Of a stretch of 64,000 nucleotides of DNA, positions 19,401-27,032 are shown piece by piece. Under the pieces are notes generated by a model. The model was not told the DNA's origin, did not search any database, and was given only the letters and a program-made list of their open reading frames with translations. The position numbers were made by a program, and so were the translations under genes. Each line of letters begins with the position of its first letter. The first letter of the stretch is position 1. This DNA is from Tenacibaculum sp. SZ-18 (GTDB lineage: Bacteria; Bacteroidota; Bacteroidia; Flavobacteriales; Flavobacteriaceae), in NCBI RefSeq assembly GCF_002813915.1, contig NZ_CP019335.1:1905777-1969776 (forward strand), given 5' to 3'.

Positions 19401-21926
19401 AGAATCTTGCTCTTCGGCTTTATTTAAACCTGCATATGATGCATAAGGAGAAGCTTTTATACTAAATACATCTGTACTAAAATCACCACCATTCTCATAA
19501 ACTTTCGTTATAAATGTAGCTTTCACCATTCCTGGAACTCTTGTTCCTAATTCTGGTTTTTTACTAAAAGTTGTTTTTCCTTCTTCGTTTAAATTTCCAG
19601 AAGCAATCACATTTGTCGCTGTGCTAAAACTTCTTGTCACGTCGTCGAAAGTGTAATTTCCAAAATTCTCAAACTCAGTTTTAGTCTGAGTAAACTTAGA
19701 TTCGATATCATATTTTAAACCTCTAGCTATAGCTCCATGCAACCATTTAACCTCAACATCTCCTTTTATCTCTTCCGAAGCTTTGACTACGTTTTCAGAA
19801 GTATTAAACTTAATTTTTAAACGGTTAGGTTTAATGGTTTCTATTTTTAAGTTTTTATGAAACTTAGCAGCTCCAACATTTACACGAACCTTCCAGTTAC
19901 CCGTAATGGCTTCTTGAGCTGTTTTTGGAGCATAAGTATAAACATTTAATGCATTTTTATAAGTGATATGCTGATCTATAATCTTTCCTTGCGGATTGCT
20001 TAATTCAAACTTAATTGGATGTTTTTCTGGTAATGGATTTGCCTTATCATTCAAAACAAAGGTTAAGAATAATTGATCTCCTGGTCTCCAAACTCCTCGT
20101 TCTCCATAAATGTATCCTTTAATTCCTTTTTGTAGTTTCGAACCAGACACATCAAACTTACTCATTGATAGCGCATTTCTATCGTTTAATTTCACATAAG
20201 TAGTACTTTTCGCATTTGAAATCGCAGCAAAATAAGCACCTTTGACTTTTTCGAACTCCACAATTCCATCTGAATTAGAAGTTGCAGAAGTGATTACTTG
20301 CTTTTGTAAATTAATTAATTCTACCTTTGCTCCACTTATTGGTTTTGTTGTAGTTATATCAGTTACAGCTACAAAAGTTTTATCATTATTTCCTTTCTTA
20401 ATAATAGCCCCAATATTCGAAGCTAGTATGTTTGTACTAATCTTAGTATCTCGATAATACGACTTTTTACATGGGTCCTCTCTTTCTCTCCAATTATAAT
20501 CTTCATAATAATAATCGTCGTAATAATAACTTCTAGCAACGTCGTATTCTTTTGTGTTTACTTCTTTCTTTCCAAAAACAATGGTACTCTTATTTTCTGT
20601 ACCGTCACAAGTATAGTTTGAGTATTCTATTGGGAATGAAATTTCAACACGATACATCGCCCCATTTTCAACTTCAATAATCTCAGCCAAATCAACTGCA
20701 AAAGCATTAGGTTGGGACAATTCTAATCCCTTATCACCTAAATTCAATGTGTACTTTGCCGTTGGTCTACCAACATAACGTAAGTTTCCGTTATTGTTTA
20801 AGTTATTATTCTGTAAAAACTGTAAAACATTATTCTTGTAAATCTTATAAATTAGAACATCAACAGCCTTAAGGTTAGTGGCTTTAAAGTTGATCTTTAA
20901 ATTATTAGAACTTGGTAAAATTGTTCCACTTTTGACAAATGATACTTTTGGTTTTAATTGTGTAAAGTATAATGTGCGCACCACATTATTTTTCAAAGTG
21001 TAACCTTCGGTACTTTTTATTCCTTTAAAAACTTCAATATCAAGTTTAGTTTTTCTTGTACTAGTCGGATAAATTGTAACTAAATTACCTTTGATATTAT
21101 AAGTAAATACTTTTGTATTAGAATCTACAAATTGAATTAATCCTTTTAGATTTTGAGATTCATTTAACAAATCTGAAAATCGAATTTCAACTCGTTTTTT
21201 TCCTTGATCAAAAACATCAAATGATATTACTTTAAAGTTTGATTTACCTGTAATTGTTATATCTCTTTCTCCTTTAGAATCAGAATTAACCGATGCTCCG
21301 TTCCAAGTTAGTAGTAAAGATTTATCATCATCACCTCGTTTTAAACTATCTATTTTAAAATTTACTGTAGATGCAAAATCATCAGCACTATCAAAAGTTA
21401 CTTTCTTTGATTGTCCGTCATAATTCGCTTTTAAAATATCTACTAACTTTTTACCATCAATAACATCGCTCGCATTTACAGTTCCTTCAACATAATACCA
21501 TTCCTTATCATAAATAGATGGTGATTCCACAGAAACCCCGAAATTCAATTCTTTCGTTTTTAAATTAACCGTAAACGTTTTTAATCCCTCTTCAACATCA
21601 CTGTATAACTTATCCAAATGTAAATCAAGCACATAATCTTTATTGCTATCTAATTTTGTTTCTGGAATAAATGATAAAATATTATTTTCTAGAAATACTT
21701 TCCCTTTGATTTCTGGAGACATGGTAATAACATCATCTAAAACTTTATCAACATCGACTTTTTTATTCAAATAGAATTTCAAATTGGGTACCACCGAAAT
21801 TGATCTGTCAGGATAAACACTAATGTAATTTGTGAATGCATTTACATCACTTTCGACTTTATCTTTTTTCTTGCAACTGATAATTGTAACCAATACAATT
21901 AGTATACTGTATATAATATTTTTCAT
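16425..21926 (-). CDS. alpha-2-macroglobulin family lipoprotein (YfhM-like)
   Basis: This 1833-residue lipoprotein (signal ending TIISC, then KKKDK) belongs to the bacterial alpha-2-macroglobulins, envelope proteins thought to trap proteases that breach the outer membrane. The order is MG-type beta-domains, a bait-type region and an A2M domain (KFLGPFKLDSGEIKTHSVQI, SASLPRKITPQETVTLPV-like blocks). The thioester motif GCVEQ has its cysteine at about residue 1387 (YPHGCVEQTTSSAFPQLYL). An alpha-helical thioester/complement-like domain follows, with repeated Trp/Gly blocks (KSNGGLSYWPGGRSANDWGT), and finally a receptor-binding-like beta-domain. An intact thioester indicates the covalent trapping type. 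The gene is usually paired with pbpC, which repairs peptidoglycan; that gene lies 4.3 kb downstream. Confidence 0.93.
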   Translation of the reverse strand: MKNIIYSILIVLVTIISCKKKDKVESDVNAFTNYISVYPDRSISVVPNLKFYLNKKVDVDKVLDDVITMSPEIKGKVFLENNILSFIPETKLDSNKDYVLDLHLDKLYSDVEEGLKTFTVNLKTKELNFGVSVESPSIYDKEWYYVEGTVNASDVIDGKKLVDILKANYDGQSKKVTFDSADDFASTVNFKIDSLKRGDDDKSLLLTWNGASVNSDSKGERDITITGKSNFKVISFDVFDQGKKRVEIRFSDLLNESQNLKGLIQFVDSNTKVFTYNIKGNLVTIYPTSTRKTKLDIEVFKGIKSTEGYTLKNNVVRTLYFTQLKPKVSFVKSGTILPSSNNLKINFKATNLKAVDVLIYKIYKNNVLQFLQNNNLNNNGNLRYVGRPTAKYTLNLGDKGLELSQPNAFAVDLAEIIEVENGAMYRVEISFPIEYSNYTCDGTENKSTIVFGKKEVNTKEYDVARSYYYDDYYYEDYNWREREDPCKKSYYRDTKISTNILASNIGAIIKKGNNDKTFVAVTDITTTKPISGAKVELINLQKQVITSATSNSDGIVEFEKVKGAYFAAISNAKSTTYVKLNDRNALSMSKFDVSGSKLQKGIKGYIYGERGVWRPGDQLFLTFVLNDKANPLPEKHPIKFELSNPQGKIIDQHITYKNALNVYTYAPKTAQEAITGNWKVRVNVGAAKFHKNLKIETIKPNRLKIKFNTSENVVKASEEIKGDVEVKWLHGAIARGLKYDIESKFTQTKTEFENFGNYTFDDVTRSFSTATNVIASGNLNEEGKTTFSKKPELGTRVPGMVKATFITKVYENGGDFSTDVFSIKASPYASYAGLNKAEEQDSKNYLFTDQDYTFNVASVNEEGKGIANNLEVKVYKLSWRWWWNSSRNGLSYYDGSTYHTPYTMKQVSTNASGKGSFNLKVDKNDWGRYLVKVKDKNSNHVTSSVVYFDWPSYYGKKRGSQDKTNATMLVFSSDSEEYNVNEKATIKFPSSEDGRALVTIENGTEVLDYFWVDTKDKQTEFSFPVLDLYTPNVFVNISLLQKHAQTKNDLPIRMYGSIPISVKDPRTKLEPQIQLADELKPESTATFRVKELNSKSMTYTVAIVDEGLLDLTRFKTPNPWFTFFAKQSLGVRTWDIFDDVIGAYGGKVNQILSIGGDEAEAGSKNKKANRFKPMVKFLGPFKLDSGEIKTHSVQIPNYVGSVRAMVVASDATNEAYGNDEKTAFVRKPVMVLASLPRKITPQETVTLPVTVFAMKENVKNVKVEVKPNEAYDIVGNSTQNLTFSQPDEKMAYFTLKVKDFKGIGKVRVEASAGSEKAFYEVEIDVLNPNPITTEVNELVLKGNEQNTIDFTSFGTQGTNSASIELSSLPPMNFTNRLEYLIRYPHGCVEQTTSSAFPQLYLNDLFDLSEEKQKSMDRNVKAAIQRLSTFQKSNGGLSYWPGGRSANDWGTSYAGHFLLEAAKKGFVLPIGFKAKWINYQKKAARNWRYNSQKYYRNDLAQAYRLYTLSLANSPDLASMNRLRETEGISNQSKRRLAAAYAVIGKTSIAKVVLSTLSEEPSTKRFYYYYGSEVRNKAMSLETSILVNDEVKSIKLAQEIAKSLSSSMWMSTQTTSYALLAISQYALKNGGQQGVNADYTFNGKTNGITSSKSMVIQNLEGMKNQNSFKINNKSNGVLYVRVYNKGILPVGQEKVVEKNLEASVSYKDKSGNPIDISNLSQGTNFVAQVTIRNSTDEKVDNIALTQYLPSGWEIINTRFTDFGNNTDSDGVDYTDIRDASISNYFTLKKYQSKTFKVLMNASYLGDYYLPGVQGEAMYDNDYLARTKGQWIKVTK

Positions 21927-22040
21927 GGTTAATAGTTTCTTTTTCTATGAGTTCCTCTTCAAAATTAACAAAATACTCGACAAATAGCCTTTGGATTTAG
22001 TATTTTTGTCCACTATTTTTAAAAGAGCGTATTATAAATT

Positions 22041-22622
22041 ATGTTAGGATTAAAATTTGAAACTGAAACTTCGTGGGTAAATGTTGCTAGTAATGGTTTA
22101 GAACAATTATTAACAGATCATGCTTTTGCAGAAATAAAAGCTTCTGGAAATGCTACTTCCATCATTATCAATTATTCAGAAGAAACAGATTTAGTTAAAG
22201 ACATGAGCGATATTGCCATTGAAGAGATGGAACATTTTAGGATGGTACACGATGTAATGGTAGATCGAGGAATGGTCTTAGGTCAAGCAACTAAAAATGA
22301 TTACGCTTTAAATCTTCAGAAGTTCTTTCCTAAAGTTAATGATCGTAAAGAGGCGTTAGTACATCGTTTATTAGTAGCTGCCTTAATTGAAGCTAGAAGC
22401 TGCGAACGATTTAAAGTATTTGCTGATAATATGGAAGACGAACAGTTATCGAAATTTTATACAGATTTAATGATTTCTGAAGCCAACCATTATACCTTAT
22501 TTTTAGCATACGCCAGAAAATATATGAAAAGAGAAGTCGTAGATAAAAAATGGAATAACTTATTAGCTTTTGAAGCAGAAATGATGAAAAATAGAGGAAT
22601 AACTGCAAAAGTACACGGATAA
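22041..22622 (+). CDS. miaE: tRNA-(ms2io6A)-hydroxylase, MiaE
   Basis: This 193-residue protein is a ferritin-like diiron monooxygenase that hydroxylates the isopentenyl group of ms2i6A37 in tRNA. The four-helix-bundle iron ligands are visible: Glu in DHAFAEIKASGNA, an ExxH in EEMEHFRM, Glu in IEARSCERFKVF and a second ExxH in SEANHYTLF. The family hallmark EARSCERF is intact. The length is normal. A TATTTTTG element at 22001-22008 could be its -7 sequence. The next gene (DUF4268) follows after 31 bp and may be cotranscribed. Confidence 0.93.
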   Translation: MLGLKFETETSWVNVASNGLEQLLTDHAFAEIKASGNATSIIINYSEETDLVKDMSDIAIEEMEHFRMVHDVMVDRGMVLGQATKNDYALNLQKFFPKVNDRKEALVHRLLVAALIEARSCERFKVFADNMEDEQLSKFYTDLMISEANHYTLFLAYARKYMKREVVDKKWNNLLAFEAEMMKNRGITAKVHG

Positions 22623-22653
22623 TTCATTTAGCTAATAACTAATCTTAATACTA

Positions 22654-23091
22654 ATGTTTTCTAAAGAAGAGTCTGCTCGTTTACGCAAAGAATTTTGGAC
22701 TAGTTTTGGGAAATCTTTTCCAAGAAAGTGGTTATTATACAATACCAAAATAAAAGGGTTTTCATTTAAATTTCAAGCTGATAGAAAAAGAGCTTTTATC
22801 TGTTTAGATTTTGAACATCCTGATGAAATTGCTAACGAACTTCTTTACGATCAATTATTAGCCTTAAGAAAAATATTAGAGACTGAATATTTACCGGAAG
22901 TAATTTTTGATAATAATTATCAGTTAGAAAGTGGAAAATATATTCGTAGAATTTATATTTTACACGAGAAGAAGTTTAGTATTCACAATAAAAATACATG
23001 GAGAGATTGCTACGAGTTTTTTGTAGAAACCATGACTCAATTTGAGATATTTTATCATGAATATGAAGACTTTATAAAGCAAGCGATTTAA
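22654..23091 (+). CDS. DUF4268 domain protein
   Basis: This 145-residue soluble protein begins MFSKEESARLRKEFWTSFGK. The N-terminal FWTSFGKSFPRKWLLYNTKI and the C-terminal acidic FFVETMTQFEIFYHEYEDFI segments match DUF4268, a small alpha/beta domain also found at the C-terminus of some restriction-related proteins. Here it is a stand-alone domain. There is no catalytic motif I can name. It is 31 bp after miaE on the same strand, so an operon is likely, but nothing shows a shared function. Confidence 0.75.
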   Translation: MFSKEESARLRKEFWTSFGKSFPRKWLLYNTKIKGFSFKFQADRKRAFICLDFEHPDEIANELLYDQLLALRKILETEYLPEVIFDNNYQLESGKYIRRIYILHEKKFSIHNKNTWRDCYEFFVETMTQFEIFYHEYEDFIKQAI

Positions 23092-23624
23092 ATCCTATAT
23101 ATAAATCCTTTTCTCTCTATCTTCATCTTATCACTTATCACTTATCATTCTACTAACTTCTTGTCGTTAAGATAATGGGAATAAAAGAGTTTTTGCTGTT
23201 GGTAGTATCTATAATTATATGATAGAGAAATTATTCAACTGTTAGAAAATCATGGAAGCAACGTATAGTTAAACTTCATCAAAAGTCCAACAAAAGGTTC
23301 TTTCTAAGATATCTATTTTTTTAAATGGGTATATTAACGAAATGCTTACGGACAATCAAAAAAACAAAAATTTCAAAGTTCATTAATCATTTTTAACTTC
23401 TAAGTAGCAGACAAGGCCATTTTTTTAATTGGAATTTAATGAGAGAAAGACTATCTATAATATTACAGATAACTTTTATTCGTGATGATAAGCTCTTCCT
23501 TCACTAAAAAAGGTAATAAAGCTATTTCATCTTCATGTGATCCTATTTTAACTGAAAAATGTAATTGAGTAAAAAATTTATACTCGCCTTTTTTAATTTA
23601 ACATGGTTGAGTTACTCCTAAAAT
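23092..23624. other. gene-free stretch with short repeats and a coding remnant
   Basis: There is no intact gene in about 530 bp. Three tandem CTTATCA units lie at 23127-23147. On the minus strand a 38-codon stretch near 23480-23600 reads KGEYKFFTQLHFSVKIGSH then EDEIALLPFFSEGRAYHHE before a stop. It is protein-like but begins after a stop without a start codon, so I treat it as a possible gene remnant of unknown family. Confidence 0.35.
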
Positions 23625-23649
23625 AAAAAGCTCCCATTTCTGGGAGCTT
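23625..23649 (-). terminator. intrinsic terminator of the DUF4870 gene
   Basis: AAGCTCCCA and TGGGAGCTT form a perfect 9-bp stem with a 4-nt TTTC loop (to 23649). On the minus strand it ends in a T5 run. It lies 25 bp beyond the stop at 23675. Confidence 0.85.
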
Positions 23650-23674
23650 CTCATTAATTCAAATAAATTTTCAT

Positions 23675-24010
23675 TTATAAAAATGATATACTAAATGCAT
23701 AATTTGGCTCTTCTTCATTGCTGGCTCTTATAGCATTTATGATTGGAAAAATTAGATAGAAAATCCCTAACACCATAAATCCAAGAATTCCTAAACCAAA
23801 TAATAGAATAAGCGGTATGCATAGCAAAACGTATATGAACATACTAATTCTAAAATTTAGAATCGCCTTTCCGTGTTCCTCCATACCATAAACTTCATCT
23901 TTCTTTATTGCCCATAATATTAAGGGAACTAAAAATCCACCAATTCCAGATACTAAATCTAATAATTGGCTTAAATGTGTAATTACAAGTAATTGTTTAT
24001 CTCTTCGCAT
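23675..24010 (-). CDS. DUF4870 (Tic20-like) small membrane protein
   Basis: This 111-residue protein has three to four hydrophobic helices. The DUF4870 pattern is clear: LLVITHLSQLLDLVSGIGGF at the N-terminus, VPLILWAIKKDEVYGMEEHGK in the middle (polar loop with the conserved Lys-Asp and His-Gly-Lys), and NFRISMFIYVLLCIPLILL then a final helix with PIINAIRASNEEEPNYAFSI. It sits in the inner membrane. Function is unknown for the family. It is monocistronic with its own terminator. Confidence 0.85.
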   Translation of the reverse strand: MRRDKQLLVITHLSQLLDLVSGIGGFLVPLILWAIKKDEVYGMEEHGKAILNFRISMFIYVLLCIPLILLFGLGILGFMVLGIFYLIFPIINAIRASNEEEPNYAFSISFL

Positions 24011-24180
24011 TTTTTTCGTGATTAGTTATACATTTAAGACTCATTTTTTTCAGTTTTGTTACATTTTTAATCCAGTTTTAGTGTTTTCTACTGAAAAAAG
24101 AATAAAATATCGTTGAAAATCAAGATAAATTAATTTCAAATTCAGAAATATTTTCATGGTGAGACTGACTAACTCTTCAT

Positions 24181-24188
24181 TATATTTG
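24181..24188 (+). promoter_or_regulatory. -7 element just upstream of mnmE
   Basis: TATATTTG matches TAnnTTTG exactly and ends 14 bp before the TTG start of mnmE. The implied leader is under about 12 nt. I do not see a clear -33 TTG at 19-20 bp spacing. Confidence 0.5.
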
Positions 24189-24202
24189 CAAAAATATTAG
24201 AT

Positions 24203-25603
24203 TTGCAAACAACCGTAAACGATACAATAATTGCTTTAGCAACTCCATCTGGAGTTGGTGCTATTTCTGTAATTAGACTTTCCGGAGAAAATGCTATTAC
24301 AATTGTTAGTCAATTTTTTAGTTCTGTCCGAAAAAACAAGTCTTTATTAGATCAGAAAACTCATACTGTTCATTTAGGCCATATTATGGATAATGAACGA
24401 ATTATTGATGAAGTATTAGTCTCGGTTTTTAAGAATCCAAATTCATATACAGGAGAAAATGTCGTAGAAATTTCTTGTCACGGATCTATATTTATTCAAC
24501 AAGAAATTTTGCAATTGTTCTTACGGAATGGTTGTAGAATGGCAGACAATGGTGAGTTTACTATGCGTGCATTTTTAAATGGAAAAATGGATTTAAGTCA
24601 GGCGGAAGCTGTGGCTGACGTGATCGCCTCTAATTCAGAAGCTTCACATCAAATGGCCATTCAACAAATGCGGGGTGGCATTACAAATGAATTGAAAGAT
24701 TTACGCGGACAATTATTAGACTTTGCAGCATTAATCGAATTAGAATTAGATTTTTCTGGTGAGGATGTTGAATTCGCCGATAGAACTAAGTTTAACGCTT
24801 TAGTTGATACAATTTCATCAGTATTAAAAAGACTAATAGATAGTTTTGCATTTGGAAATGCAATGAAAAATGGAATTCCAGTTGCTATTATAGGTGAGCC
24901 GAATGTTGGTAAATCTACATTATTAAATGCGCTGTTGAATGAGGAAAAAGCCATAGTTTCTGATATTGCAGGCACCACGCGTGATGCAATTGAAGATGAA
25001 TTAATTATTGATGGAGTTGCATTCCGGTTTATTGATACTGCAGGAATCCGTGAAACTGAAGATGTTGTAGAAAGCATTGGAATTCAAAAAGCATATGAAA
25101 AAGCTGATAACGCGCAGTTAGTTATTTTACTGGTTAATGCAGAAAAAGCAGTTACAAAATCTTCGATAATACTTTCTGAAGTTACAAAAGTTAAAGCACG
25201 ATTTTCTAATAAAAGGGTTCTTGTAATTGCGAATAAAATAGATTCGCTTTCTGAAGAATCGATTACTCAATTAAAATATTTGCTACCAGATAGTATGTTA
25301 CTTTCTGCAAAACAAAAAGTTGGAGTTGATACTTTAAAAAATGAATTAACCTCACTTGTAAATAAGGGAGCTTTAAGTAATAATGAAACTATTGTAACGA
25401 ACTCTCGTCATTTTGAAGCTTTAACCAATGCCTTAGAAAGCATTAATTCTGTTGCCAACGGAATTGAATTAGGGATTTCATCTGATTTATTCGCTATCGA
25501 TATTCGTGAATGTTTACGTCATTTAGGAAACATCACAGGTGAATATGATGTGGATAAAGATATCCTAGGTCATATTTTCTCTAACTTTTGTATTGGAAAG
25601 TAA
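24203..25603 (+). CDS. mnmE: tRNA uridine-5-carboxymethylaminomethyl(34) synthesis GTPase MnmE
   Basis: MnmE with MnmG modifies U34 of several tRNAs. The N-terminal folate-binding domain (TIIALATPSGVGAISVIRLSG) is followed by the helical domain with an inserted G domain: G1 GEPNVGKST, G2 GTTRD, G3 DTAGIRET, G4 NKID. It ends in the invariant C-terminal CIGK. The length (466) is normal. The start is unusual: the only in-frame start is a TTG at 24203. An in-frame TAA lies 31 bp upstream with no ATG in between, and the next ATG would delete part of the N-terminal domain. A -7 promoter element lies directly upstream. Confidence 0.96.
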   Translation: MQTTVNDTIIALATPSGVGAISVIRLSGENAITIVSQFFSSVRKNKSLLDQKTHTVHLGHIMDNERIIDEVLVSVFKNPNSYTGENVVEISCHGSIFIQQEILQLFLRNGCRMADNGEFTMRAFLNGKMDLSQAEAVADVIASNSEASHQMAIQQMRGGITNELKDLRGQLLDFAALIELELDFSGEDVEFADRTKFNALVDTISSVLKRLIDSFAFGNAMKNGIPVAIIGEPNVGKSTLLNALLNEEKAIVSDIAGTTRDAIEDELIIDGVAFRFIDTAGIRETEDVVESIGIQKAYEKADNAQLVILLVNAEKAVTKSSIILSEVTKVKARFSNKRVLVIANKIDSLSEESITQLKYLLPDSMLLSAKQKVGVDTLKNELTSLVNKGALSNNETIVTNSRHFEALTNALESINSVANGIELGISSDLFAIDIRECLRHLGNITGEYDVDKDILGHIFSNFCIGK

Positions 25604-25631
25604 TTAAAACGATCAATGAATTTTTAAATAT

Positions 25632-25658
25632 AAAAAACCCACTCAAAGATTGAGTGGG
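25632..25658 (-). terminator. terminator hairpin between mnmE and rpsU
   Basis: CCCACTCAA (25638-25646), a 3-nt loop and TTGAGTGGG (25650-25658). On the minus strand this is followed by T6 (complement of 25632-25637), as expected for an rpsU terminator. On the plus strand no T run follows, but the stem might still block convergent transcription from mnmE. Confidence 0.7.
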
Positions 25659-25667
25659 AAAATTGCT

Positions 25668-25769
25668 ATGAAAAAGAAATCTCCAAACGTCTTTGGAGAA
25701 GTTTTAGATATTGTAAATGATTCACAAGTCAAAACGACTCATAAAACATGTTTTGTTAATCGTTACTAG
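25668..25769 (+). CDS. possible 33-residue ORF between mnmE and rpsU
   Basis: An ATG at 25668 opens a short frame, MKKKSPNVFGEVLDIVNDSQ continuing VKTTHKTCFVNRY, to the TAG at 25767. The composition looks protein-like, and it sits directly after the first hairpin. It overlaps the 3' end of rpsU by 14 bp on the other strand. It also contains a second hairpin, CTCCAAA/TTTGGAG (25681-25698). I do not recognise it. It may be a small protein or only chance coding over a structured terminator region. Confidence 0.25.
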   Translation: MKKKSPNVFGEVLDIVNDSQVKTTHKTCFVNRY

Positions 25770-25947
25770 AAGATAATCTTTCTTTGTATTGAGCTTTCTT
25801 CACTTCCGCTCTTCTTCTCACAGATTCTTTAGTATACTCTCTTCTTTCTCTTAATTCTCTCATTAACTTGGTATCTCTGTGTTTTCTTTTGTAGCGTTTT
25901 AATGCTCTATCGATGTTTTCTCCGTCCTTAACTTTTATTATTAACAT
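25756..25947 (-). CDS. rpsU: 30S ribosomal protein S21
   Basis: The 63-residue basic protein begins MLIIKVKDGENIDRALKRYK. The characteristic S21 core follows, with KHRDTKLMRELRERREYTKE and SVRRRAEVKKAQYKERL. In Bacteroidota bS21 lies near the 16S rRNA 3' end and helps sequester the anti-Shine-Dalgarno. Immediately upstream of this ATG the mRNA reads AT-rich (ATATACCATAT) without an AGGAGG-like sequence. A candidate TACCTTTG -7 element lies about 218 bp upstream, which would give a long leader. Confidence 0.95.
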   Translation of the reverse strand: MLIIKVKDGENIDRALKRYKRKHRDTKLMRELRERREYTKESVRRRAEVKKAQYKERLSSSND

Positions 25948-26164
25948 ATATGGTATATTTTATTTTATTAAATCCCATTGTAAAAACAGGATATTTATAA
26001 TTCTTAACTCAAAATAAATAGTTAATAGTTTTAACTTATTATTTATGTGATTATATAACTTGAAAATTAAAGTGCAATAGGATAAGTCCGTTATAATCGT
26101 TTTGAAGAAATGAAATTTAACTAAAACCCTTGTTGAAATTTAATCTATGCATTTATATCGGCTT

Positions 26165-26172
26165 CAAAGGTA
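26165..26172 (-). promoter_or_regulatory. candidate rpsU -7 element
   Basis: The minus strand reads TACCTTTG followed by AAGCCG, close to the TAnnTTTG consensus. It would start a transcript about 210 nt upstream of rpsU. No clear TTTG is seen at -33. The 300 bp between rpsU and the NYN gene contain nothing else I can name. Confidence 0.35.
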
Positions 26173-26243
26173 TGTTTTTAATCTAGAATAAAATAGATTT
26201 TCCTTTATTTTATTTAAAAAAATGTTAAGAATACACCTAAATA

Positions 26244-26960
26244 CTACTTTTTTATTCGAACATAAATTAGTTTGTGTTTATTTTTTTGGTTCTCTCTTCT
26301 CTCTATTTCAAATTTACCGATTGATTTAATTAGCGGAGTTAGTTTATCAAATCCGAAATTCCTAGAATCAAAATTTGGTCTTTTCTTTTGAATTAAACTA
26401 CCTACATCTCCTAAAAATGCCCAACCATCATCATCTGACAAATCATTAATACTTGAAACGATTAAATTAATTTCTTTTTTAGAAATTTTATCTGTAGATG
26501 ATTCTTTGTTTTCAACTTTTTCTTCAGTTCGTTTTTTAAGTATTTCTATATATATAAACCTATCACAAGCAACAATAAAAGGATTTGGTGTTTTCTTTTC
26601 ACCAATTCCTATTACTTGCATTCCTGCTTCTCTTAACCTCGTTGCTAGTCTCGTAAAATCACTATCGCTTGAAACTAAACAAAAACCATTCACCTTTCCG
26701 CTATATAATATATCCATTGCATCAATAATCATTGCGGAATCTGTTGCATTTTTTCCTCTAGTATATGCATATTGTTGAATAGGTATTATAGCATTTTCTA
26801 GCAGTAAATTTTTCCATTTCACTAAATTAGGACTGGTCCAATCACCATAAATTCTTTTAATTGTAGGATTACCATATTTGGTAATTTCCTCCATCATTTC
26901 CTCAATATAATTGGATGAAATATTATCTCCATCAATTAAAACTGCTAAGTTGCTATTCAT
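26244..26960 (-). CDS. NYN (PIN-like RNase) domain protein with C-terminal OST-HTH/LOTUS-like domain
   Basis: I start at the ATG at 26960 (MNSNLAVLIDGDNISSNYIE), 7 codons inside the longest frame, because the NYN domain begins there. The PIN-like acidic residues are visible: Asp in LIDGDN, Asp in GKNATDSAMIIDAMDILY and the pair in LVSSDSDFTRLATRLRE. The middle reads KTPNPFIVACDRFIYIEIL. A charged linker follows. The last 70 residues (EINLIVSSINDLSDDDGWAF, GDVGSLIQKKRPNFDSRNFG) fit a LOTUS/OST-HTH RNA-binding domain. LabA/DUF88-type proteins of this build are thought to be RNA endonucleases. No operon partner is evident. Confidence 0.85.
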   Translation of the reverse strand: MNSNLAVLIDGDNISSNYIEEMMEEITKYGNPTIKRIYGDWTSPNLVKWKNLLLENAIIPIQQYAYTRGKNATDSAMIIDAMDILYSGKVNGFCLVSSDSDFTRLATRLREAGMQVIGIGEKKTPNPFIVACDRFIYIEILKKRTEEKVENKESSTDKISKKEINLIVSSINDLSDDDGWAFLGDVGSLIQKKRPNFDSRNFGFDKLTPLIKSIGKFEIERRENQKNKHKLIYVRIKK

Positions 26961-27032
26961 TTGTTTTCTTTTAATATACAAATACTCTTATAAACGACAT
27001 TACTTAATAAGAATTATATAACTATAATTCAG

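Noticed and set aside
23127..23147. three tandem CTTATCA units considered as a CRISPR or satellite
   Set aside because: Only 7-bp units in three copies without spacers; a simple short repeat.
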